Shown piece by piece: positions 7,062-14,712 of a stretch of DNA of 64,000 nt (position 1 is its first letter; each line of letters opens with the position of its first letter). The DNA is from UMGS1251 sp036666555. Its GTDB lineage: Bacteria; Bacillota; Clostridia; Lachnospirales; Lachnospiraceae. The stretch covers positions 98,784 through 162,783 of the forward strand of contig JAVWVS010000001.1 in the NCBI GenBank assembly GCA_036666555.1, read 5' to 3'. The notes under the pieces were generated by a model. That model was given only the letters and a program-made list of their open reading frames with translations, made no database searches and was not told the DNA's origin. A program made the translations under genes and the position numbers.

Positions 7062-8810
7062 ATGGAAAATATAAATCTTAAAATCAACGGTATAGAGGTA
7101 TCGGCACCTGCCGGTTCTACGGTTTTGGAGGCCGCGCATATAGCCGGCATCAGAATTCCTACCCTCTGTTTCTTGAAAGAAATCAATGAAATCGGAGCCT
7201 GCCGTATGTGCGTGGTAGAAGTCAAAGGTGCCAGAAACCTAGTAGCATCTTGTGTACATCCGATTAATGAGGGAATGGAAGTACAGACCAATACACCACG
7301 TCTTCTGGAATCCAGAAGAAGGACCTTACAGTTACTTTTATCCAATCATGAAAGAAGCTGCTTGTCTTGTGTACGAAGTGGAAATTGTGAACTGCAGCAG
7401 CTGTGTAAAGAATTGGGCGTAGCAGATGAAAGCTACTTCGATGGTGCAAGAAATGAATATGAACTGGATACATCAGCAGCTCATATGATTCGTGATAACA
7501 ACAAATGTATTTTATGTAGAAGATGTAGTGCCACTTGTGAAAAAGTACAATCCGTTGGAATCATTGGACCGAATAATAGAGGATTTTCTTCTTATATCGG
7601 AACTCCTTTTGATTTACCATTGGGAGATACCAGTTGTGTATCTTGTGGACAATGTATTGCAGTTTGCCCAACAGGTGCACTTCGTGAAAAAGATAATATC
7701 GACGATGTACTTGCAGCCATTGCAGATCCGACCAAACACGTGATTGTTCAGCCGGCACCATCTGTAAGAGCGGGACTTGGTGAAGAGTTTGGTTATCCAA
7801 TTGGAACGGATGTAGAAGGAAAATTAGCTGCATCACTTCGTAGAATCGGATTTGATAAAGTATTTGATACGGATTTCAGTGCGGATCTTACCATTATGGA
7901 AGAAGCAACAGAATTCTTAGGAAGAGTACAAAACGGTGGTATATTACCGATGATTACTTCTTGCTCACCGGGTTGGATTAAATACTGTGAACATTATTAT
8001 CCAGAACAATTAGGACACTTGTCTAGCTGTAAATCTCCACAACAAATGTTTGGAGCAATCTCGAAAACATTTTATGCAGAGAAAACCGGCATCGATCCAA
8101 AAGACATTGTGTGTGTCAGCGTAATGCCATGTACTGCTAAAAAATTCGAAATCGGTCGTGAAGATCAAAGTGCAGCCGGAAACGGAATCCCAGATGTGGA
8201 TATCGCAATTACAACCAGAGAACTAGCTCGTATGATTAAGAGACTGGGCATTGACTTTACCGGACTTGCAGATGAAGGATTTGATGATCCATTGGGAGAA
8301 TCAACTGGAGCGGCAGTGATCTTTGGAGCAACTGGTGGAGTTATGGAAGCAGCACTTCGTACGGCAGTTGAAAAACTGACCGGAGAAGAACTTGCAAAAG
8401 TAGAATTTGAAGAAGTTCGTGGAACCCAAGGCGTTAAAGAAGCAACTTATCATGTAGCAGGCATGGATGTAAAAGTGGCAGTAGCATCCGGATTATCCAA
8501 TGCGAAAATCATTATGGATAAAGTACGTTCCGGAGAAGCAGATTACCATTTCATTGAAATCATGTGCTGTCCTGGTGGATGTGTAAACGGCGGAGGTCAG
8601 CCACAAGTAAGCGGAGAAGTGAGAAACTTCACAGATGTCCGTGCACTTCGTGCAAAAGTTCTATACAACAATGATGCTCATAAAGCAATCCGTAAATCAC
8701 ATGAGAATCCATCCATCCAGAAATTGTATGATGATTACTTAGGTGCACCGGGAAGCGAAAAAGCACATCATATTTTACATACATCTTATGTAAAAAGAGG
8801 CATTAACTAA
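7062..8810 (+). CDS. hydA: [FeFe]-hydrogenase catalytic subunit HydA (HndD type)
   Basis: The 582-residue enzyme reduces protons or oxidises H2. In order it has a plant-type [2Fe-2S] domain (C36, C47, C50, C64), a His-Cys cluster (H96, C100, C103, C109), two [4Fe-4S] motifs (C149-C159 and C192-C202) and the H-cluster domain with L1 TSCSPGW (299-305), L2 MPCTAKKFE (355-363) and L3 EIMCCPGGCVNGGGQP (499-514). Start 7062 is chosen because GGAGG (7048-7052) abuts the ATG at 7053 but is 9 bases from the one at 7062. All second-shell motifs are those of an active enzyme. H-cluster maturases (HydE, HydF, HydG) are not in the window. Confidence 0.95.
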   Translation: MENINLKINGIEVSAPAGSTVLEAAHIAGIRIPTLCFLKEINEIGACRMCVVEVKGARNLVASCVHPINEGMEVQTNTPRLLESRRRTLQLLLSNHERSCLSCVRSGNCELQQLCKELGVADESYFDGARNEYELDTSAAHMIRDNNKCILCRRCSATCEKVQSVGIIGPNNRGFSSYIGTPFDLPLGDTSCVSCGQCIAVCPTGALREKDNIDDVLAAIADPTKHVIVQPAPSVRAGLGEEFGYPIGTDVEGKLAASLRRIGFDKVFDTDFSADLTIMEEATEFLGRVQNGGILPMITSCSPGWIKYCEHYYPEQLGHLSSCKSPQQMFGAISKTFYAEKTGIDPKDIVCVSVMPCTAKKFEIGREDQSAAGNGIPDVDIAITTRELARMIKRLGIDFTGLADEGFDDPLGESTGAAVIFGATGGVMEAALRTAVEKLTGEELAKVEFEEVRGTQGVKEATYHVAGMDVKVAVASGLSNAKIIMDKVRSGEADYHFIEIMCCPGGCVNGGGQPQVSGEVRNFTDVRALRAKVLYNNDAHKAIRKSHENPSIQKLYDDYLGAPGSEKAHHILHTSYVKRGIN

Positions 8811-8839
8811 GTATTCACTAAAATGATAAAAATAATAGA

Positions 8840-8889
8840 AGAATCGGTGGGAGAATCTTATTTCTCTCATCGGTTCTCTATTTTTATTG
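8840..8889 (+). terminator. Rho-independent terminator after hydA
   Basis: A 16-base arm (8840-8855) pairs with 8862-8877 with a few G-U pairs around a 6-base loop, followed by a T-rich stretch. It closes the hydrogenase operon before the next transcription unit. Confidence 0.75.
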
Positions 8890-8898
8890 GAAAGAATC

Positions 8899-8907
8899 TG
8901 GTATAAT
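8899..8907 (+). promoter_or_regulatory. Extended -10 promoter for the second sensory block
   Basis: TGG followed by TATAAT (8902-8907) forms a good extended -10 directly after the hydA terminator and about 35 bases before the start of the small 2Fe-2S gene. The -35 position is T-rich and weak. Confidence 0.5.
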
Positions 8908-8942
8908 GGGAGCATAAAATCTGTTGGGAAAGGGTGACGCGC

Positions 8943-9191
8943 ATGAAAGTTGAAATCTGTATCGGAAGCTCTTGCCATTTGCGAGGTTCCAAGGAAGTGG
9001 TTACAAATATGCAAGCATTAGTAAAAGAGTTCAAAATGGAAAAAGAGATCGAATTGTGTGGCTCTTTTTGTATGGGGGCCTGTTCCAAAGGCGTGAGTGT
9101 ACGAGTGAATGAAGAGAATATCTACCACGTCAGACCGGAAGATGTAAGGGACTTTTTTAAAGAAGAGATACTTGGGAGGTTACCAAAATGA
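8943..9191 (+). CDS. Small thioredoxin-like [2Fe-2S] ferredoxin (NuoE C-terminal type)
   Basis: The 82-residue protein corresponds to the thioredoxin-like ferredoxin half of NuoE alone. It begins MKVEICIGSSCHLRGS, with a C-x4-C pair, and has CGSFCMGACSKG further on for the remaining ligands. It probably carries one [2Fe-2S] cluster and shuttles electrons to or from the hydrogenase-like protein encoded next, with which it overlaps by 4 bases (ATGA). ATG at 8943 is preferred over the GTG at 8934 because family members start at the first beta strand. The ribosome site (AAAGGG) is weak. Confidence 0.82.
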   Translation: MKVEICIGSSCHLRGSKEVVTNMQALVKEFKMEKEIELCGSFCMGACSKGVSVRVNEENIYHVRPEDVRDFFKEEILGRLPK

Positions 9192-10903
9192 AAGTAATTG
9201 ATTTTCAGGATGCGCAGTGTAAACACTGCTACAAATGCGTACGGAATTGCAGTGTAAAAGCTATTTCTGTTCGAAATGAACAGGCGCATATCATTACGGA
9301 ACAGTGTATCCATTGTGGACATTGTCTGGAAGTATGTCCGCAAAATGCCAAAACGTTCGCCAGTGATATGGAGCGTGTAAAGGGCTACTTAAAACAGGGT
9401 GTAAAAACAGTGATTTCCATGGCGCCGTCTTATTTGGGTGTATTGGATTATGACAGCCCAGAACAAGTGGTGGGAGCGCTATTGAAACTAGGTTTTGCCC
9501 AAGTACGTGAAACTGCAGAAGGTGCGGCTTTGGTAACCAAAGAGTATCAAAGGCTACTGGAAGAAGGAACCATGAAGAATATCATTACGACTTGCTGCCC
9601 CAGTGTGAATGATCTCATTGAAAAATATTACCCTTCACTGACACCACAGATGGCACCGGTGGTATCCCCGATGATCGCTCATGGCAGACTGATTAAGGAA
9701 CTTTATGGAGAATCTACCAAAGTGGTATTTTTAGGCCCTTGTATTGCCAAAAAATCAGAGGCCATTGAAGACAAGCGTGTGGCAGGAGCCATTGACGCTA
9801 TTTTAACATTTGAAGAATTGGTGCAGTGGTTGGAACAGGAACAGATTGATATCAAAACGTGCGAAGGAAAGCCGCTTGGCAATGAAAGTCCGGAAGTGAA
9901 TCGATTATATCCGGTCAGTGGGGGAATCATTAAATCGGTGTTGGCAGATCATAATACCGGTCATTACCGGGAAGTTTATGTGGATGGGCTGGATGCTTGC
10001 ATGGAGTTGTTTGAAAGTATGGAGAAAGACGAGCTGGAAGATTGCTTTTTAGAAGTGAACGTGTGCGAAGGAGGATGTATCAAAGGACCTGCTTCTCATA
10101 AGTGGAATCGTACCTTTGTCACCTCCAAATTGAGAGTAGAACAACAAGTTCCACAAAAAACCAGAGCAATCTGCAAGGAATGGGAACCGGTTGCCATGGA
10201 TAAGCAATTTATGGACAGACATATCAAAGAACCCATTCCGACAGAAAGAGAACTTGCAGAATTATTACATGCCATTGGGAAATACAGAGATGAAGATGAA
10301 TTCAATTGTGGGGCATGTGGATATCCTACCTGCCGCGCCAAGGCTACGGCGGTATTTCAGAAAAAAGCGGAATTGAGTATGTGTCTTCCTTATGCAATTG
10401 CACAAGCGGAGTCCATGTCTAACGTGGTATTGGATGTCACGCCGAACTTGAATTTTATCGTAGACAGGGACTTGCGAATGCGAGAATGTAATAAAAAAGC
10501 ACAGGCTGTTTTTGGAATTTCCAGAGAAGAAGCGTTGGGACGTTATATATTTGAATTTGTGGAAGATCAAGATATTTCAGAAGTGCTGCGAACCAAACGC
10601 TCGATTATTCACAAAAAAGTGGAGATGAAACAACTGTCCATGACGGTAATTGAAATCATTGTATTTATTGAAGAAATGGATTCCGTTCTGGTTATTTATC
10701 AGGATGTTACCAAAGAAGAAAAGGCGAAAGAACAGCATTATAACTTAAAGATGGAGACGGTGGAAATGGCGCAGGAAGTCATTGATAAGCAAATGATGGT
10801 GGCACAAGAAATCGCAGGACTGTTAGGAGAAACGACAGCAGAGACGAAAGTGACTTTGACCAAGCTGCGGGATTCTATCCTCTTTGAAGAAGAGGGGGAA
10901 TAA
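9188..10903 (+). CDS. Sensory [FeFe]-hydrogenase homologue with PAS domain (HydS type)
   Basis: The 571-residue protein has two [4Fe-4S] motifs (C11-C21, C40-C50) and an H-cluster-like domain with L1 TTCCPSV (134-140), L2 GPCIAKKSE (183-191) and L3 EVNVCEGGC (289-297). A further Fe-S motif lies at C374/C377/C382/C399, a PAS domain spans about 418-510, and a helical tail follows. The H-cluster cysteines are kept, but the L2 and L3 methionines are Gly and Asn, as in the paralogue at 1305. The PAS domain and the adjoining SpoIIE phosphatase suggest signal output rather than bulk H2 turnover, matching the known group of putative sensory [FeFe]-hydrogenases. Start and upstream stop overlap as ATGA. 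Confidence 0.85.
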   Translation: MKVIDFQDAQCKHCYKCVRNCSVKAISVRNEQAHIITEQCIHCGHCLEVCPQNAKTFASDMERVKGYLKQGVKTVISMAPSYLGVLDYDSPEQVVGALLKLGFAQVRETAEGAALVTKEYQRLLEEGTMKNIITTCCPSVNDLIEKYYPSLTPQMAPVVSPMIAHGRLIKELYGESTKVVFLGPCIAKKSEAIEDKRVAGAIDAILTFEELVQWLEQEQIDIKTCEGKPLGNESPEVNRLYPVSGGIIKSVLADHNTGHYREVYVDGLDACMELFESMEKDELEDCFLEVNVCEGGCIKGPASHKWNRTFVTSKLRVEQQVPQKTRAICKEWEPVAMDKQFMDRHIKEPIPTERELAELLHAIGKYRDEDEFNCGACGYPTCRAKATAVFQKKAELSMCLPYAIAQAESMSNVVLDVTPNLNFIVDRDLRMRECNKKAQAVFGISREEALGRYIFEFVEDQDISEVLRTKRSIIHKKVEMKQLSMTVIEIIVFIEEMDSVLVIYQDVTKEEKAKEQHYNLKMETVEMAQEVIDKQMMVAQEIAGLLGETTAETKVTLTKLRDSILFEEEGE

Positions 10904-10904
10904 G

Positions 10905-12077
10905 ATGAATGTCAGTATTGATGTGGCGTGGAAAAGTTTAAATAAACACCAAGAGGAACTATGTGGTGATAAAGTAGAAATATTGAAAACCAAGGATTCG
11001 GATATTGTTATTTTAGCAGATGGCATGGGCAGCGGTGTGAAAGCGAATATTTTAGCTACTTTAACGTCGAAAATATTAGGAACCATGTTTTTAAAGGGCG
11101 CTAAAATTGAATCCTGTGTAGAGACCATTGCGAAAACACTTCCGGTGTGTAAGGTAAGAGAAGTGGCTTATGCGACTTTTAGTATTCTTCAGATTTTCCA
11201 TAGCGGAGAAGCATATTTGGTGGAATTTGATAATCCGGATTGTGTGTTCGTACGTAACCAGCAGGTTGTGAAATATCCTTACGAAGAAAGAATACTGGAA
11301 GGAAAGTGTATTCATGAATATCGGTTCCAGGTGGAATTGAATGATTGTTTTGTTATTATGAGTGATGGGGTTATATTTGCGGGCGTAGGAGAAATCCTAA
11401 ACTTTGGATGGACATGGGACAGCATGGCAGAATATACATTAAAATGTACCAAAGAAACATTGTCGGCATCCAGGCTGGCGGCAATGTTGAGTCAGGCATG
11501 TGACGATTTGTATGAACAAAGACCGGGTGATGATACTACGATTGCAGTTACCAGAGTAGTAAAACGCCGGGTAGTGAATATCTTTACAGGACCGCCCAAA
11601 CATAAAAAAGATGATGAGCGTTTGATGAAAGAGTTCATGCACATGGAGGGAAAAAAAGTAGTGTGTGGAGGTACGAGTGCCAATGTGGCAGCAAGGATTC
11701 TACATCAGAACATTGTTACCTCCATTGATTATGCAGACCCAAATGTTCCGCCTATGGCAACCATTGAAGGGCTGGATCTAGTTACGGAAGGGGTGCTGAC
11801 CATTGGGAAAGCACTGAGCTTGTTGAGGCGGTATGAAAAGGACGATTTTGATGTGGAATTTTTTGATGAATTGGATGCCAATAACGGGGCATCGAAACTG
11901 GCCAAGATGATTATTGAAGAATGTACGGAATTGAATCTTTTTGTAGGAAGGGCAATGAATGTAGCACACCAAAACTCCAACTTGCCATTTGATTTGAGTG
12001 TGCGTATGAATCTGGTAGACCAACTAAAAGAAGTCATCGAACAGTTGGGAAAACAGGTGACGGTAACCTACTACTAA
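10905..12077 (+). CDS. SpoIIE/PP2C-type serine phosphatase
   Basis: A 390-residue phosphatase. Metal-binding motifs of the PP2C/SpoIIE fold are visible as VILADGMGSGVKAN near residue 35, IMSDGVIFAG near 150 and PGDDTTIAVTRV near 208. The last 170 residues form an extra domain without a recognised function. Such enzymes dephosphorylate partner proteins that stand-alone GHKL kinases phosphorylate. ATG 10905 lies one base after the upstream stop with a GAGGGGGA ribosome site; the frame's earlier ATG at 10884 is inside the upstream gene and lacks support. It is the likely output of the PAS-hydrogenase sensor encoded directly before it. Confidence 0.85.
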   Translation: MNVSIDVAWKSLNKHQEELCGDKVEILKTKDSDIVILADGMGSGVKANILATLTSKILGTMFLKGAKIESCVETIAKTLPVCKVREVAYATFSILQIFHSGEAYLVEFDNPDCVFVRNQQVVKYPYEERILEGKCIHEYRFQVELNDCFVIMSDGVIFAGVGEILNFGWTWDSMAEYTLKCTKETLSASRLAAMLSQACDDLYEQRPGDDTTIAVTRVVKRRVVNIFTGPPKHKKDDERLMKEFMHMEGKKVVCGGTSANVAARILHQNIVTSIDYADPNVPPMATIEGLDLVTEGVLTIGKALSLLRRYEKDDFDVEFFDELDANNGASKLAKMIIEECTELNLFVGRAMNVAHQNSNLPFDLSVRMNLVDQLKEVIEQLGKQVTVTYY

Positions 12078-12124
12078 AGGGGATGAAAAACAACTATAGT
12101 GGCTGGGAAAGACATTCGTGTTCG

Positions 12125-12171
12125 TCCGCAACACAAAAACACATATGCATAAAATGTTCGCCGGTTGCGGA
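12125..12171 (+). terminator. Possible hairpin between the phosphatase gene and tdh
   Basis: An 8-bp inverted repeat (12125-12132 tccgcaac with 12164-12171 gttgcgga) encloses a 31-base loop and is followed by a T-rich stretch that also forms part of the tdh promoter. The long loop makes terminator function uncertain. Confidence 0.25.
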
Positions 12172-12180
12172 AGAAATTTC

Positions 12181-12209
12181 TTGCTTTTTTTCTATTTTTG
12201 CGCTATTAT
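12181..12209 (+). promoter_or_regulatory. Sigma-A-type promoter of tdh-kbl
   Basis: TTGCTT (12181-12186), a 17-base spacer and TATTAT (12204-12209) lie 34 bases before the tdh start. Confidence 0.65.
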
Positions 12210-12243
12210 AAAATTATCAAATATAAGAACGGAGGAAATTAAA

Positions 12244-13305
12244 ATGAGCACGAACGAAACAAATACCATGTGGGCTTTGGTGAAAGAAAAAGCAGAACCC
12301 GGACTTTGGATGAAGAGGGTTCCGGTGCCGGAAGTGGGACCAAATGATGTGAAAATCAAAATCCACAAAACAGCTATTTGCGGAACGGATGTACATATTT
12401 ATCAATGGAACGAATGGGCACAACATACCATTCCCATCGGATTGACAGCAGGACACGAATATGTAGGCGAAGTAGTCGAAGTAGGAGACGGTGTAGCAGG
12501 ATTTAAAATCGGAGACCTAGTATCTGGCGAAGGGCACATTACTTGTGGAAAATGTAGAAACTGTCTGGAAGGCCATAAGGAAAATTGTAAAGATGCTAAG
12601 GGCGTAGGCGTAAATAGAAGTGGTGCATTTGCAGAATATCTTGTTATTCCTTCTTCCAATGTATGGCCATGTAATCCGGCTATTTCAGAAGAAATGTATG
12701 CTATCTTTGATCCATTTGGCAACGCAACACATACCGCATTGTCTTATGATGTATTAGGAGAAGATGTATTGGTAACAGGAGCAGGTCCTATCGGAATGAT
12801 GGCAGCTGCCATTGCAAAATTCTCAGGAGCAAGACATGTAGTAGTTACTGATTTGAACCAGTACCGTTTGGATTTAGCGAAAAAATTAGGCGCTACCAGA
12901 ACCGTGAATTTGAAAGAAGAAAAACTTTCAGATGTCATGAAAGAAATCGGTATGACAGAAGGATTTGATGTAGGTATGGAAATGTCCGGAAGTCAACCGG
13001 GACTTGCAGATATGATTCACAACATGAAACATGGTGGAAAGATTGCACTTTTAGGATTACAGAGAACCGATGCAGTAGTAGACCTTGAGACAATTATCTT
13101 CAATGGTTTGAATATTCGTGGTATCTATGGAAGAAAAGTATGGGATACATGGTACAAGATGTCTACGATGATTCAGGCAGGTCTGGATATTTCAGCAGTC
13201 ATTACAGACCGTTTTGACATTAAAGATTATGAAAAAGGATTCGATGCAATGATTTCCGGAATGTCTGGAAAAGTAATCTTAGATTGGGCACATGTAAACG
13301 ATTAG
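12244..13305 (+). CDS. tdh: L-threonine 3-dehydrogenase
   Basis: A 353-residue zinc medium-chain dehydrogenase that oxidises L-threonine to 2-amino-3-ketobutyrate with NAD+. Catalytic zinc ligands appear at C46 and H71-E72 (GHEYVGE). The structural zinc site is C101/C104/C107/C115. The nucleotide loop is TGAGPIGMMAA. The start is supported by a GGAGG site 8 bases upstream; an in-frame ATG far upstream (near 12142) would precede the promoter. The gene encoding the next pathway enzyme, kbl, follows after 27 bases, which fixes the substrate assignment well. Confidence 0.93.
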   Translation: MSTNETNTMWALVKEKAEPGLWMKRVPVPEVGPNDVKIKIHKTAICGTDVHIYQWNEWAQHTIPIGLTAGHEYVGEVVEVGDGVAGFKIGDLVSGEGHITCGKCRNCLEGHKENCKDAKGVGVNRSGAFAEYLVIPSSNVWPCNPAISEEMYAIFDPFGNATHTALSYDVLGEDVLVTGAGPIGMMAAAIAKFSGARHVVVTDLNQYRLDLAKKLGATRTVNLKEEKLSDVMKEIGMTEGFDVGMEMSGSQPGLADMIHNMKHGGKIALLGLQRTDAVVDLETIIFNGLNIRGIYGRKVWDTWYKMSTMIQAGLDISAVITDRFDIKDYEKGFDAMISGMSGKVILDWAHVND

Positions 13306-13332
13306 TCAAAAAAGTTGGAGAGGAAAAGAAAA

Positions 13333-14529
13333 ATGGCACGTAAGAATGATATTTTAGATATTTATACCAAAACAGTAGAACAGATTAAAGCAGATGGTCT
13401 TTTCAAGGGAGAAGCTCCTATTGCATCTCCACAAGGACCAAAAGTACGTTTGGAAGATGGCCGTGAAGTAATCAACATGTGTGCGAATAACTATCTTGGA
13501 CTTGGGAACAACGAAAGACTGATTGCGGCAGCTAAGAAGACTTATGATGATAGAGGATATGGTTGTGCATCTGTACGTTTTATCTGTGGTACACAAGATA
13601 TTCATAAACAATTAGAGGAAAAAATTTCTAAATTCTTAGGAACCGACGATACGATTTTATATTCTTCTTGTTTCGATGCAAATGGTGGCTTGTTTGAAAC
13701 ACTTTTAACAGCAGACGATGCAGTAATCAGTGATGAATTAAACCATGCAAGTATTATAGATGGCGTTCGTTTATGTAAAGCAAAACGTTACCGTTATAAA
13801 AACAACAACATGGAAGAGTTAGAAGCAAGATTAAAAGAAGCAGATGAAGCCGGAGCAAGAATTAAATTAATCGCAACCGATGGCGTATTTTCTATGGACG
13901 GAATTATCTGTAACTTAAAAGGTGTCTGTGATCTTGCGGATCAATACAATGCATTGGTGATGGTAGATGATAGTCATGCAGTTGGATTTGTTGGAAAACA
14001 TGGACATGGTACTCCAGAGCATTGTGGCGTAGAAGGCCGTGTAGATATTATCACAGGTACCCTTGGAAAAGCACTTGGTGGAGCGTCCGGCGGATATACG
14101 GCGGCACGTAAAGAAATCGTTGATTTACTTCGTCAGAGAAGTCGTCCGTACTTGTTCTCTAATTCATTGGCTCCAGCGATTGTAGGTGCAAGTATTGAAT
14201 TATTGGATATGCTGGAAGAAAGCACAGAACTTCGTGATCATTTGGAAGAAACCACCGCATACTATCGTAAATTATTAGTGGATAATAAATTCGATATCAT
14301 TCCGGGAACGCATCCATGTGTACCGGTTATGTTATACGATGAAGTGACCGCTGCAGAATTTGCAAAACGAATGATGGCAAAAGGCGTATACGTAGTAGCA
14401 TTTTCTTTCCCAGTAGTTCCAAAGGGCAAAGCAAGAATCCGTACACAAGTATGTGCAACTCATACCAAAGAAGATATTGATTTTATTGTAAAATGTTTCA
14501 AAGAAGTAAGAGCAGATATGGGATTATAA
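13333..14529 (+). CDS. kbl: Glycine C-acetyltransferase (2-amino-3-ketobutyrate CoA ligase)
   Basis: A 398-residue PLP enzyme of the alpha-oxoamine synthase family, the same length as the E. coli protein. It cleaves 2-amino-3-ketobutyrate with CoA into glycine and acetyl-CoA. The PLP lysine is K246 in the motif TGTLGKALGGASGG, and the PLP-contacting DDSHAVGF motif is at 212-219. The ATG at 13333 follows a GGAGAGG site. With tdh it forms a two-gene operon for threonine degradation to glycine. A terminator hairpin follows. Confidence 0.95.
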   Translation: MARKNDILDIYTKTVEQIKADGLFKGEAPIASPQGPKVRLEDGREVINMCANNYLGLGNNERLIAAAKKTYDDRGYGCASVRFICGTQDIHKQLEEKISKFLGTDDTILYSSCFDANGGLFETLLTADDAVISDELNHASIIDGVRLCKAKRYRYKNNNMEELEARLKEADEAGARIKLIATDGVFSMDGIICNLKGVCDLADQYNALVMVDDSHAVGFVGKHGHGTPEHCGVEGRVDIITGTLGKALGGASGGYTAARKEIVDLLRQRSRPYLFSNSLAPAIVGASIELLDMLEESTELRDHLEETTAYYRKLLVDNKFDIIPGTHPCVPVMLYDEVTAAEFAKRMMAKGVYVVAFSFPVVPKGKARIRTQVCATHTKEDIDFIVKCFKEVRADMGL

Positions 14530-14541
14530 GATAAAGGAAAT

Positions 14542-14580
14542 GGGATGTAAGGCCGTGAGTGCTTTACATCCCGTTTTGTT
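14542..14580 (+). terminator. Rho-independent terminator after kbl
   Basis: A 9-bp stem (gggatgtaa 14542-14550 with ttacatccc 14564-14572) is followed by gttttgtt. Confidence 0.75.
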
Positions 14581-14660
14581 GTGCATTCTGTATAGAGAAT
14601 GGGAAAGAAAAGCAAAAGTATTTTATAAGGAAAACAGTAGATATGTTTTCGTAGGTAAGC

Positions 14661-14666
14661 TATAAT
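14661..14666 (+). promoter_or_regulatory. Candidate -10 element for the purF-like gene
   Basis: A perfect TATAAT lies 47 bases before the start codon; no recognisable -35 hexamer is at the matching distance. Confidence 0.35.
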
Positions 14667-14712
14667 ATAGAATGGATGTAAAACGAATAATGAATTTAGA
14701 AGGAGAAAACAC

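Noticed and set aside
12118..12243. N-terminal extension of threonine dehydrogenase by 42 codons
   Set aside because: The extension covers the promoter and has no family similarity; the GGAGG site places the start at 12244.
12078..12243. Glycine riboswitch or other leader upstream of tdh-kbl
   Set aside because: The region is short and AT-rich, and no conserved riboswitch core or paired stems beyond one weak inverted repeat could be found.
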